From the NCBI GenBank assembly GCA_900767135.1, contig CAAFYU010000005.1, positions 1-64,000 on the forward strand: a DNA stretch of 64,000 nucleotides, written 5' to 3'. Below the pieces are notes generated by a model. The model worked only from the letters and a program-made list of their open reading frames with translations. It did no database searches and was not told the DNA's origin. Each line of letters starts with the position of its first letter. Positions within the stretch are counted from its first letter, which is position 1. This stretch comes from Candidatus Gastranaerophilales bacterium. Its GTDB lineage: Bacteria; Cyanobacteriota; Vampirovibrionia; Gastranaerophilales; Gastranaerophilaceae. The translations under genes and the position numbers were made by a program. Below are positions 6,606 through 14,845 of the stretch, one piece after another.

Positions 6606-8513
6606 TTAATAATCAGTAATCAATATTTTATAATAAATATCACCTTTTACATACTTGTTCATAGGCTGTTTTTTCCAGAGTTTCAACGTAATTATTGCAG
6701 GCAAATCGTCCACCGCAAACATCAAATTATTTTGTAATGGTGAAATATTATTGCACCCGTCTTTGTATTTACAGCTTCCGCCAAGGTGTATATAATCCCT
6801 GAAAGTCTGAACATCTGTCGTCATATTGGAACTTTCAGGGTCCATCATGCTAATATTTTTAGCTTCGTATGCATAAACATAATCATATCCAAAATCAATA
6901 GCATTCATGCCTGATAGTTGCAATGGATAGCCCATAAGTTTTTCGTTTACATGTGATTTTAACTTATAAAAATATGAAGGCACTTTATATTCTGTAACTA
7001 TTAAATTTTCTTTTTGGTTGTAACTCATTCTTTCAGGAATAAATGCAGCTGCCTTGCTTCTACAAAATTCTTTATTAGCTTCATATTCCCAAGGAGAATA
7101 CGCCATGCTGATACCAACAAGAGCGTTCGGATTGTTTAATTGTGCACTAACTTTTGAATTCCCCTGAATTCTTTCGTGATAGTCACCTTCATAATTCAAC
7201 GGAGTGCAAGGATTTGTTGTCCACCAAGGCTTACCGTCAACTATTCCACCAAAAACTCCGGCATTTGGTTCATACTCTTTTGAAGCAAACAAGGATTTTT
7301 GAACATACCCCTTCCTTAAATCATAAATTTGTTTTCTTGTTAAATAATTCAATGATGATAATGGATTTACGCTCAAATTCACATAATTACTGTTTGTTTT
7401 CGCTTCGTTTGCAACATTTGTATCAGCCGTTTGTGTTTTTTGTGCTGTTTCAGTTTCTTCTAATACTTTATAATATTCTGTATCATTGAGGATTTTTCTA
7501 TCATTGTAAGAAAAAATCAACGTCGGACAACATACCAAAAGCATTACCAACAAAGCAACTACCTTAACAATAAAAAGTGCCATTGGAGGGACTTTTTCCC
7601 AAAAATTAGAATTTCTATCAGGTTTTTTATTAAAATTGTATTTCTTTTCGTTGCGTTTATCTGCCAACAAAATAAAATCATTTACAAATGATACTATAAT
7701 AAATCCTAATGCTGGAAAGCCTGCAATCCCCATTACTGCAAGATCATTTCCACTAAATACATCTTTAAACGAATACAAGATAAATAGCCCTACCAAGAAA
7801 AATATGACAGAAAGGTATTTGAAAGCATTTTCAGTTGAAGTTGCAAGAATTTGTTTACAGCCTGTATTCATGTAATCTTCTATTTTTTCCTGAACTTCTT
7901 CAACTTTTCCAACTCCACTAAACTTATATGTAAAATCTTGAACATTTCTTCCACAATCAATAATTCCGTATATAGTTTTCATTAAATTTAACGGAACATT
8001 TTTTAAGGAAAAATTTTTATTATTTAGAACTGTAAATTTAAGTTCAATTTCTGATACAGCGGGGTAAGAACGATACTTGTTACGTACAATGATTGTCTTT
8101 AAAATCATTTCAAGTTTATTTATATCGCTATACCCACAAACAAAATTGTATTTAGGTTGATTGAAATTAAAATTAGCCCTATCCGGCAAGAAATCAACTG
8201 ATTTAAGATTTAAAACTGTTTGAAACTCTCTTTTAGCCATACACATCGAAAAAATAGAAAAAAGCGTTCCGCCATAAACTAATAATGGAAGACCAACCAT
8301 TACAAGCCATGGATCTATTGGATTTTCTGTTGAACTTTCTCGAAATGCATTGAAAGCACTACTATACCACTGGCAAAAACTACTGATTGAATAGCTATCG
8401 GGATTGGATTGCCAGAAAAAAAATCCAACAAATAAAGTCACTACAACGCTAAAAAGAGTAAACCAAACCGTACTTTGCCCAGACATTTTTGAAGAAACAT
8501 TATTAATATGCAT
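6606..8513 (-). CDS. Large membrane protein of unknown function
   Basis: About 635 residues from the ATG at 8513 (MHINNVSSKMSGQ), chosen because AAAAGG lies upstream; an in-frame TTG at 8567 and ATGs nearer to it are possible. Hydrophobic segments are seen at about 15-33, 60-80, 220-265 (two) and 300-325. The last ~300 residues are soluble and probably outside the inner membrane, with paired-looking Cys (NPCTP, EFCRSK, GGSCKYKDGC) suited to disulfides. A ~120-residue cytoplasmic region lies between segments 2 and 3. I do not recognise any domain. It follows emrB on the same strand after about 58 bp, which may mean co-transcription with the efflux genes. Confidence 0.75.
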   Translation of the reverse strand: MHINNVSSKMSGQSTVWFTLFSVVVTLFVGFFFWQSNPDSYSISSFCQWYSSAFNAFRESSTENPIDPWLVMVGLPLLVYGGTLFSIFSMCMAKREFQTVLNLKSVDFLPDRANFNFNQPKYNFVCGYSDINKLEMILKTIIVRNKYRSYPAVSEIELKFTVLNNKNFSLKNVPLNLMKTIYGIIDCGRNVQDFTYKFSGVGKVEEVQEKIEDYMNTGCKQILATSTENAFKYLSVIFFLVGLFILYSFKDVFSGNDLAVMGIAGFPALGFIIVSFVNDFILLADKRNEKKYNFNKKPDRNSNFWEKVPPMALFIVKVVALLVMLLVCCPTLIFSYNDRKILNDTEYYKVLEETETAQKTQTADTNVANEAKTNSNYVNLSVNPLSSLNYLTRKQIYDLRKGYVQKSLFASKEYEPNAGVFGGIVDGKPWWTTNPCTPLNYEGDYHERIQGNSKVSAQLNNPNALVGISMAYSPWEYEANKEFCRSKAAAFIPERMSYNQKENLIVTEYKVPSYFYKLKSHVNEKLMGYPLQLSGMNAIDFGYDYVYAYEAKNISMMDPESSNMTTDVQTFRDYIHLGGSCKYKDGCNNISPLQNNLMFAVDDLPAIITLKLWKKQPMNKYVKGDIYYKILITDY

Positions 8514-8571
8514 ACGAACCAACCTTTTTTGCATAGAATAACATATTTTTCTTCTGATTGCAAGCAAACAG

Positions 8572-10128
8572 TTATTTTTCTTCGCCTTTCAAGATGAACA
8601 TAAACGGAATTAAGATAAAACAGCAAAGTGCAAAAACTTTGAATGTTGTCATATATGCACACAATGCAGATTGTTGCAAAAGCTGATTATAAAGCAATTT
8701 GCTTGCCATATAAGTCGAATTCAACATATCTCCGGCTTGATTTATGAAAGCTCCTGCATAAGTACTTAATCTATCTGCAAACTGCGGATTTAGCTCCGTC
8801 ATGGATTTGACAAGTCCGTTTTGGTGAACTTGTGAAAACCTTGAAATCATTGTCGCAACAAGAGATGTTCCGATTGCACCACCAATTGTTTTCAACAAGT
8901 TTTGAAGTCCTGATGCGTTTGTCATCTGATCATCTCTCAATGTAATACAAGACAACGTCGTAATCGGCATAAATGAGAACACAAGCCCCATACCAAAAAT
9001 CATATTGGGAATTGCGATATTCATAGGGTTAATTTGCAAGTTCAAATCACTCAATATCCAGCCGCCGAGTCCTAAGCAGAATAACCCCATAAGTCCATAA
9101 GTTCTATATTTAATCTTTCCGCCAACTACACCGAAGATCAAAAGAGCAGTCAAACTTCCTAAACCTCTCGGCATAATTGCTAAACCGCTTAAAAATGAGT
9201 CATAACCTAGCATTCCCTGTAACATTTGCGGTAACATCGCCAAAGACCCAAGCATTACGCCATTTACCAATATCAACATTAAGGTTCCAAAAAGATAATT
9301 TGAATCTTTTAAAACATTCAACTGCACAATCGGGTGTTTATCTCGAACTTGCGAAATAAAGAACAATACGCAACCAGTCAAAGCAACAAGCGAGAACCAG
9401 CAAACCCAAGGGGTATTGAACCAGTCAGCGTCATTCCCTTTATCAAATACGATTTGCAATGGAATTAACCAAATACAAAGCCACAAAAAGCCCATTTTGT
9501 CTAGCTTAATATTCTTTTGTTTAGAGGCATAAGGGGGATCTTCCAAAAATCTCTTCGCCATCGCAATACACATAAATCCGACCGGTACATTTATAAAGAA
9601 AATATACGGCCAAGACCAGTTTTCAGTGATATAACCGCCCATTACAGGTCCGATAATCGGTGCAATAATTACAACAAGCCCAAAAATCGCCATAGCCTTG
9701 TTACGAGCTTCGCCCTTGAAGCTTTCCATACAAACAGCTTGTGCCATTGGCATTAAACAGCCACCGCCAAAGCCTTGCAACGCCCTTGCAATAACAATCA
9801 TTACAATAGAATTTGCAATTCCGCATAAAAACGATGCTATCGTAAACACAAACACACCAAGCATAAAGAAGTTTTTTCTTCCCATAAGTTTACACAAAAA
9901 ATCAATCATCGGGATAACAATACTACTTGCCATCAAGTAACTTGTCAAAACCCAAATAGATTCTTGCGAACTGACGGAAAAAGTTCCTGCAATATGCGGT
10001 AACGCTACGTTTGCAACTGTTTCGTCCAGTGCATACATAAATGTCGCAATCATTACCGGCATGATAATTAGCCAAGGGTTATTCTTAGGAACCCATTCTT
10101 GTGTTTGTTCTATTGCTGTTTCTGACAT
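8572..10128 (-). CDS. emrB: MFS multidrug efflux permease, DHA2 (EmrB/QacA) family
   Basis: Proton-driven inner-membrane exporter that works with a membrane-fusion protein and an outer-membrane channel. The 518-residue product has about 14 membrane segments. Motifs visible: ALDETVANVALPHIAG in segment 1 (typical LDxTIVNVALP), GRKNFFMLGVFVFT after segment 2 (motif A), RALQGFGGGCLMP (the DHA2 RxxQGxGga motif) and GPVMGGYITENWSWPYIFFI (antiporter motif C and following WRW/WSW-PYIFFINVP). AAAGGA precedes the ATG. It lies downstream of emrA with a repeat-filled 206-bp gap. Substrates cannot be inferred. Confidence 0.92.
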   Translation of the reverse strand: MSETAIEQTQEWVPKNNPWLIIMPVMIATFMYALDETVANVALPHIAGTFSVSSQESIWVLTSYLMASSIVIPMIDFLCKLMGRKNFFMLGVFVFTIASFLCGIANSIVMIVIARALQGFGGGCLMPMAQAVCMESFKGEARNKAMAIFGLVVIIAPIIGPVMGGYITENWSWPYIFFINVPVGFMCIAMAKRFLEDPPYASKQKNIKLDKMGFLWLCIWLIPLQIVFDKGNDADWFNTPWVCWFSLVALTGCVLFFISQVRDKHPIVQLNVLKDSNYLFGTLMLILVNGVMLGSLAMLPQMLQGMLGYDSFLSGLAIMPRGLGSLTALLIFGVVGGKIKYRTYGLMGLFCLGLGGWILSDLNLQINPMNIAIPNMIFGMGLVFSFMPITTLSCITLRDDQMTNASGLQNLLKTIGGAIGTSLVATMISRFSQVHQNGLVKSMTELNPQFADRLSTYAGAFINQAGDMLNSTYMASKLLYNQLLQQSALCAYMTTFKVFALCCFILIPFMFILKGEEK

Positions 10129-10151
10129 TGGTTGTAAATCCTTTTTATGTT

Positions 10152-10171
10152 GGCGGGGTAGGTACCCCGCC
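10152..10171. repeat. GC-rich palindrome between emrA and emrB
   Basis: GGCGGGGTA-GG-TACCCCGCC: a 9-bp perfect stem with a 2-nt loop, strikingly GC-rich for this DNA and followed by T-rich sequence on the plus strand. It resembles a REP-like palindrome or hairpin between operon genes. Confidence 0.6.
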
Positions 10172-10189
10172 CTACTTTTCTTTTATTTT

Positions 10190-10333
10190 GGTGAGTAGTG
10201 AATAGTGAGTGGTGAATAGTTCTTATAAATAAAAATAAATAGTGAGTAATAATTATGATGCTATTGTCTCAAATATCTATTGAGCAGAGCGAACGAAAAG
10301 CACCATTCACTACTCACTATTCACCAATTCACT
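10190..10333. repeat. Inverted-repeat element A (7-nt unit arms)
   Basis: Left arm units GTGAGTA, GTGAATA, GTGAGTG, GTGAATA followed by GTTCTTAT; right arm, ending 1 bp from the emrA stop, is made of complementary ACTATTC/ACTACTC/ACCATTC-type units. The centre has GAGCAGAGCGAACGAAAAG. Member of a family of six (see 11961, 19683, 41710, 50140, 63136). Confidence 0.8.
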
Positions 10334-10334
10334 T

Positions 10335-11342
10335 CTATTTTACCTTAACCTTCGGCACAACTGACATTCCCGGAACGATGTTGTAAACGCTAGGATCAAT
10401 TTTTTCTGTAAATACGATTTTTACAGGAATTCTTTGTACGATTTTTACGAAAGAACCAACTGCGTTTTCAGGCGGGAACAAGCTTGACTTAGCTCCTGAT
10501 GCTCTTTGAATACTGTCAATTTTCCCTTTGAATACGTGATCCGGATATGTATCAATTTTAATATCAACTTCCTGACCGACTTTCATATTACGTAATTGAT
10601 TTTCTTTATAGTTTGCAACTACCCAAACATTTTCAGGAACAATTACAAACAAAGGAGTTCCAACATTTACGTACATACCTTTTTCAACTTTTCTTGATGA
10701 AACTGTACCTGTTTGAGGTGCATAAATATTTGTATAAGAAAGGTTTAATTTTGCCTTATCTCTTTGAGCTTTAATTTCCTTCAAATCAGCGTCGGCAACT
10801 TTGTTTCCGCCTTGTGACAACAAAGCTTCTTCTGATTGAGTCAAGTTTGCTTGTGCTGTTTCATATTTTGCTTGTGCAGCATCAAGAGTTTGTTTTGAAA
10901 CAGCTCCTTGTGCAAACAAGTTTTGGTATCTGTCCAAATCTTTTTTAGCTACATCAATATTTGTTTGCATAGCTTTGAAGTTTGCTTTTGCATTTTTTTG
11001 GTTTAAAAGAGTTTTTTCATATTTTGCTTCTGCTTGTGCTAACGCAATTTCATAGTCCGCAGGGTCGATTTTTGCAACCAAATCGCCTTCTTTAACCTTT
11101 TGGTTATCAGTTACGTAAGACTCAATAATTTGTCCGCTTACACGAGGAGCAACTTGAACTGTTGTTGTTTCAACATAAGCGTCATCTGTTGATTGGTAAA
11201 GCATTGCATCACGTACAATGTATGCAGAAGCTGCTGCAATCACCAAACCTACACCGATTAAAATAAATCTTTTAAACGGTTTGTGCTCTTTTTTTACTTC
11301 TTCTTGCTGAGTTTCTTCAACATTCTTATTCTTTTCTTCCAT
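10335..11342 (-). CDS. emrA: HlyD/EmrA-type membrane-fusion (periplasmic adaptor) protein
   Basis: Bridges the EmrB-like pump and the outer-membrane channel. In 335 residues: cytoplasmic acidic/basic N-terminus, one membrane anchor at about 26-45 (FILIGVGLVIAAASAYIV), a split biotinyl-lipoyl domain (DDAYVETTTVQVAPRVSGQI near 53 and TGTVSSRKVEKGMYVNVG near 210), an alpha-helical hairpin at about 95-190 rich in Ala, Lys and Gln, and a beta-barrel domain. AGAGG precedes the ATG. It is between marR and emrB in the same direction. Confidence 0.92.
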   Translation of the reverse strand: MEEKNKNVEETQQEEVKKEHKPFKRFILIGVGLVIAAASAYIVRDAMLYQSTDDAYVETTTVQVAPRVSGQIIESYVTDNQKVKEGDLVAKIDPADYEIALAQAEAKYEKTLLNQKNAKANFKAMQTNIDVAKKDLDRYQNLFAQGAVSKQTLDAAQAKYETAQANLTQSEEALLSQGGNKVADADLKEIKAQRDKAKLNLSYTNIYAPQTGTVSSRKVEKGMYVNVGTPLFVIVPENVWVVANYKENQLRNMKVGQEVDIKIDTYPDHVFKGKIDSIQRASGAKSSLFPPENAVGSFVKIVQRIPVKIVFTEKIDPSVYNIVPGMSVVPKVKVK

Positions 11343-11369
11343 TTTTACCTCTTTATTTTTCCTTATATA

Positions 11370-11834
11370 TTATATATTAGTTTCTACAATTTTTTCTAAT
11401 TCTAACCTAAAAGCCCTCAAAATATCTCTAACTTTATCAACATCTTCCGGTGGTAGTTTTTGAGTAACTCCACTCAGGTATGCTTTTATTTTAACATTAA
11501 CTTCATTTAGTTCTTTTAAGCCATTTTCTGTAATCCCAAGTTTTTTTACCAATCTGTTCTTTTTGGTATCAATAAATCGTGTAATAAATCCTTTTTGTTC
11601 CAGTTCGTTTAAAATTCTACCGGTATTTGCTCTATCTTTTAGAATAAGTTTTGCTAAATCTCTTTGGCAAATTCCTGCATTAACAGAAACGGTATCAAGG
11701 GCAATATATTCGTCCAATGAAATGCTAATATCAAGCTTACTAAACAATTGATTTGTCAACATTTTCATCATTCTTGAAGTTTGTTCAAGTTCGTAATGTA
11801 TACTGTCTGTATAGTGTCCAATGTAATCTGCCAC
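11370..11834 (-). CDS. MarR-family transcriptional regulator
   Basis: Probable repressor of the efflux operon. I choose the GTG at 11834 (VADYIGHYTDSI, 154 residues) because AAAGGA lies 7 nt upstream and MarR proteins are about this length; an ATG at 11903 would add 23 atypical residues and remove the operator from the non-coding region. The winged helix covers about residues 45-110, with ICQRDLAKLILKDRANTGRI as recognition region and the wing (RFIDTKKNRLVKKLGITENG). emrA starts 27 bp downstream. Ligand unknown. Confidence 0.88.
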   Translation of the reverse strand: MADYIGHYTDSIHYELEQTSRMMKMLTNQLFSKLDISISLDEYIALDTVSVNAGICQRDLAKLILKDRANTGRILNELEQKGFITRFIDTKKNRLVKKLGITENGLKELNEVNVKIKAYLSGVTQKLPPEDVDKVRDILRAFRLELEKIVETNI

Positions 11835-11895
11835 GAGGTTTTCCTTTATTTTTATAATTTGTTTTATTATTTTAAATTGTGTTGTAAAAAAAATA

Positions 11896-11911
11896 TGTTG
11901 CATTTACAACA
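11896..11911. promoter_or_regulatory. Probable MarR operator
   Basis: Inverted repeat TGTTGCATTTACAACA, with a further half-site TGTTGTAAA at 11879-11887. It lies downstream of the marR -10 box at 11930, where a bound repressor would block the promoter. Confidence 0.55.
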
Positions 11912-11929
11912 ATATTATGCTAACATAGG

Positions 11930-11957
11930 ATTATAAAAAATGCAAGTAGATTTTCAA
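11930..11957 (-). promoter_or_regulatory. Promoter of marR-emrA-emrB
   Basis: On the minus strand TTGAAA (11952-11957), 16-bp spacer, perfect TATAAT (11930-11935), giving a transcript with a leader of about 90 nt that contains the palindrome at 11896. Confidence 0.65.
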
Positions 11958-11960
11958 AAG

Positions 11961-12084
11961 AAGTCAATAAGGCAATAAGTGAATAGGTCAATAAGTTCTT
12001 ATAGCTCGCTTCGCTCGAAAATATACTTTGGTGTGAAACACCCGAAATGAACTTATTCACTTATTTACCTATTCACTTATTCAC
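11961..12084. repeat. Inverted-repeat element B (8-nt unit arms)
   Basis: Left arm GTCAATAA, GGCAATAA, GTGAATAG, GTCAATAA then GTTCTTAT; right arm GAAC then TTATTCAC, TTATTTAC, CTATTCAC, TTATTCAC. The core has AGCTCGCTTCGCTCGAAA. It sits between the divergent marR and outer-membrane channel genes, the only member not at a stop codon. Confidence 0.82.
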
Positions 12085-12106
12085 AAAAATAAATAAAGGA
12101 ACAAAG

Positions 12107-13519
12107 ATGAAAAAGATTATAACAACAGCACTACTCGCAAGCATGCTCAGCATGACAATCATGCCGGCACTTGCAGTTACCGAAAAAAGTTCAGCGTCAC
12201 CAAAACAATTCAAAAGCATGGTTTCTAAAAACAAGAAAACCCAAAAGTCAGATGATTACAAATTTGACTATGTAAACATGAATTGGTGGAGCAACTTCAA
12301 TGACGACTTGTTAAACGGATATATTGAAAAAGCAATCCTTAATAACTATGATCTTAAAATGGCAACAATTAACGTTGAAGAATATTATCAAAACGTAAAA
12401 CTTCAATTTGCCAACGAATTGCCGAGTGCCGTTGCAGGTTTTGGGCCTGGATTCTTCAAAGCTCCGGGAATGACAAATACTTCATCAGCCTTCGGTTTGC
12501 CGGTTATTGTTCAATATGAAGCTGATATTTTCTTGAAAAACCACAACAAAACCAAAGCAGTAAAAAAACTTTACGAAGGCTCAAAACTTGATGAGCGTGC
12601 AGCTTACATCTCTGTTGCATCAGCCGTCGGCTCAACATATTTTAATATCGTAAACCTTGATAAAATGATTTCTCTTCAAGAAGAAATCGTTAAAATCAGA
12701 CAAGACATTTATAACTTAATGCTTGCAAGAAACAAAGAAGGTCTAACATCAACTGCTGATACAATTAAAGCTAACAAAGCTCTTGTTGCAGGCCAAACAG
12801 ATCTAATTGAGTTAAAGAAAAACAGAGAAAAAATGTTGCACCAAATGTGCGTTTTGATTGGCGACAGTCCTGAAAACGCTTCATCTATCAAAAGAAATTC
12901 TCTTGACAAAATGAATTATCAACTTGCAATTCCGACTCAAATTCCGTCAGAAATTATTACTCAAAGACCTGACTATATGAGAGCAGAATTGATGGTTGAA
13001 AAAGCAGGTATTGACGTAAAAGTTGCCAAAAAAGAATTCTTGCCGGCAATCAATATTTTGGGTGGTGCATTGTTTAACGCATCAGACTTAGGAAGCTTAT
13101 TTACAACCAAAAACATGCTTCTGGGTGTAGGCGGTGGCTTGATGACTCCGTTGTTCCAAGGTGGTTCATTGATTGCAAACTTGAAGTTGAAAAAAGCGAC
13201 TTACGAAAGGATTCTACAAGATTACTACAAAACAAACTTGACAGCAATCCAAGAAGTAAACGACTCTTTGGTAGCTTCAAGATTGGATAAAGACAAAATG
13301 GCTCAAACCATTAAACAGTACAATTTGGAAAAATCTGATTATAAATACAACGAAAAGAAATATAATCAGGGCACAATTTCCAAACTCGACTTGATTCAGC
13401 ATCAAGAAAACTTATTGACAATTGAAAAACTTGTTGCACAGCAAAAAGTTGAATGCATGACAGATGCAATCAGTTTGTACAAGGCAACAGGTAGCAAACC
13501 GTATGACTACGTAAATTAG
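12107..13519 (+). CDS. TolC-type outer-membrane efflux protein
   Basis: Outer-membrane channel component for the EmrAB-like pump. I start at the ATG at 12107 (MKKIITTALLASMLSM) because AAAGGA precedes it and a signal peptide follows, cleaved after MPALA; a longer frame from 12047 would be read through the inverted repeat. The 470-residue product has the two-fold coiled-coil repeats of OprM/NodT-like factors: LLNGYIEKAILNNYDLKMA early, IITQRPDYMRAELMVEKAGI at the repeat boundary. No lipobox is seen. It is divergent from marR, and a terminator follows at 13659. Confidence 0.88.
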   Translation: MKKIITTALLASMLSMTIMPALAVTEKSSASPKQFKSMVSKNKKTQKSDDYKFDYVNMNWWSNFNDDLLNGYIEKAILNNYDLKMATINVEEYYQNVKLQFANELPSAVAGFGPGFFKAPGMTNTSSAFGLPVIVQYEADIFLKNHNKTKAVKKLYEGSKLDERAAYISVASAVGSTYFNIVNLDKMISLQEEIVKIRQDIYNLMLARNKEGLTSTADTIKANKALVAGQTDLIELKKNREKMLHQMCVLIGDSPENASSIKRNSLDKMNYQLAIPTQIPSEIITQRPDYMRAELMVEKAGIDVKVAKKEFLPAINILGGALFNASDLGSLFTTKNMLLGVGGGLMTPLFQGGSLIANLKLKKATYERILQDYYKTNLTAIQEVNDSLVASRLDKDKMAQTIKQYNLEKSDYKYNEKKYNQGTISKLDLIQHQENLLTIEKLVAQQKVECMTDAISLYKATGSKPYDYVN

Positions 13520-13658
13520 GTGCTACGCACGTAGCCCTCTGCGACAATATCGGTTCATACTTCAGGTATTGGTACAGCTAGGAAGCTAAGTTGATTACAC
13601 ATAAACACAAAAAATCACATATAATCATCACCTCTTTACTTTAAATTAAAGTAATGAT

Positions 13659-13690
13659 GCCGACAAGTCTCACTAATTGTCGGCTTTTTA
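13659..13690 (+). terminator. Terminator after the outer-membrane channel gene
   Basis: Stem GCCGACAA / TTGTCGGC with a 10-nt loop followed by TTTTTATTTT. The 13520-13658 stretch before it holds a fragment of the CTAGGAAGCTAAG repeat (13556-13570) and otherwise nothing recognisable. Confidence 0.85.
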
Positions 13691-13815
13691 TTTTGAAAAA
13701 AACAACAAAGTTTTTAAACCACCAACTTTTTATGACAAAAAATACGTTAAATAAAAAACTAATTTTATAAGCATTTCAAAGAAACTAAACAGTCCTATCA
13801 AACAATTTTCTCAGC

Positions 13816-14049
13816 TTAAACGTTATAAATCCCCGAAAAGTCGAACAAATTCATTACGGGCAAATCTAATGCATTTGCCAACTTCAAAATCGTCTTTATC
13901 CCCGGTTTGTTTATATTTACTTCAATTTTTCCTAAATAATCCAAACTTATGCCGGCTTTTTCAGCCAATTTTTCTTGTGTAAAATTTGCCTGTTCTCGTA
14001 AATATTTAATCCTTTTTCCAAGCAATTTATAAAATTCTTTTTCGTCCAT
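13816..14049 (-). CDS. Small XRE-family helix-turn-helix regulator
   Basis: 77 residues forming one Cro/CI-type domain: LGKRIKYLREQANFTQEKLA, then EKAGISLDYLGKIEVNINKP as helix-turn-helix, then ILKLANALDLPVMNLF. No other domain. It is divergent from the pseudopilin gene, with repeated sites between them (14059-14092), so autoregulation and control of the pilin are plausible. A TAAAAT box lies exactly 6 nt before its ATG and no Shine-Dalgarno is present, so its mRNA is probably leaderless. Confidence 0.87.
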   Translation of the reverse strand: MDEKEFYKLLGKRIKYLREQANFTQEKLAEKAGISLDYLGKIEVNINKPGIKTILKLANALDLPVMNLFDFSGIYNV

Positions 14050-14055
14050 TTGACA

Positions 14056-14061
14056 ATTTTA
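14056..14061 (-). promoter_or_regulatory. -10 box 6 nt before the XRE gene ATG
   Basis: TAAAAT on the minus strand, then TGTCAA, then ATG at 14049. Leaderless layout. Confidence 0.6.
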
Positions 14062-14092
14062 CTGGATATAGTACAGTAGTGTTACTGGATAT
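14059..14092. promoter_or_regulatory. Repeated operator candidate between XRE gene and pseudopilin
   Basis: Direct repeat TTACTGGATAT at 14059-14069 and 14082-14092, spaced 23 bp (about two helical turns), plus an inverted CAGTA-GTGT-TACTG overlapping the second copy. The first copy overlaps the XRE gene -10 box. Confidence 0.55.
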
Positions 14093-14113
14093 TATCCCAT
14101 AAGGAGATAGAGT

Positions 14114-14821
14114 ATGAAAAAAGCATTTACACTTGCAGAAGTCCTTATAACCCTTGGTATCATCGGTATTGTAGCTGCTCTTACAATCCCTTCTTTGATA
14201 AAAAAGTATCAGATGAAAACTTTTGAAGTTGCTTTTAAAAAACAGTATTCAGTTTTAAACAACACAATAAATTATTTGCAAGTAAATAATGATTTAAAAG
14301 AATGCTATATAAAATTAGTATATGTATATGACCCTGAAACAGGAAAGCCTATAAATGGTTATTACGACGCAAATCAAAGTGACTGCAATGAAATCAAACA
14401 AAATCTTATAAAAATGTTGAAATTATCAGAAATAAAAAAATATTGTGATTTTACACCTCTTGCTACTGTTATTGCTAATGGCGGTGTTGCTGTAAATCAC
14501 TTTGTTGCTTACGACTCTTTCTTAAAAAACATGAAAACATTTATGGCTCCGGACGGAACAACTTTTATGTTTTATTATAATAATACACCTAGTGGTGGAG
14601 GTTATGGACTCATAAATCTTATCGTTGATGTGAACGGAGCAAAAGGCCCGAACAAATGGGGTTATGACGTCTTTTGGCTAACATTTTCTCAAAAAAATGG
14701 GAATTTAATGTTAGCAGATGAATATGCTTCACTTGCAGAAAAAGGGGGACGTTTACCAAGAACTATTTTACGGAATTCTGATATTCAACCCACAAGAGCA
14801 GGTTACAATATTCAAGACTAG
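14114..14821 (+). CDS. Type IV pilin-like / type II secretion pseudopilin protein
   Basis: 235 residues with an N-terminal methylation (prepilin) motif: short basic leader MKKA, then FTLAEVLITLGIIGI followed by a hydrophobic helix to about residue 27. The processing site has Ala before Phe where Gly is usual, and Glu at +5 is kept. The soluble part (residues 30-235) contains paired Cys and an Asp/Asn-rich loop near 180-190 (DVNGAKGPNKWGYDVF), reminiscent of the calcium-binding C-terminal region of pseudopilins. AAGGAGAT precedes the ATG. The gene is alone, with no secretion ATPase nearby. Confidence 0.85.
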   Translation: MKKAFTLAEVLITLGIIGIVAALTIPSLIKKYQMKTFEVAFKKQYSVLNNTINYLQVNNDLKECYIKLVYVYDPETGKPINGYYDANQSDCNEIKQNLIKMLKLSEIKKYCDFTPLATVIANGGVAVNHFVAYDSFLKNMKTFMAPDGTTFMFYYNNTPSGGGYGLINLIVDVNGAKGPNKWGYDVFWLTFSQKNGNLMLADEYASLAEKGGRLPRTILRNSDIQPTRAGYNIQD

Positions 14822-14845
14822 ATTTGAATTCAATCGGAATTAAAC

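Noticed and set aside
12047..12106. Longer start of the TolC-type gene
   Set aside because: The extension is encoded by the right arm of element B; the ATG at 12107 has AAAGGA and a signal peptide.
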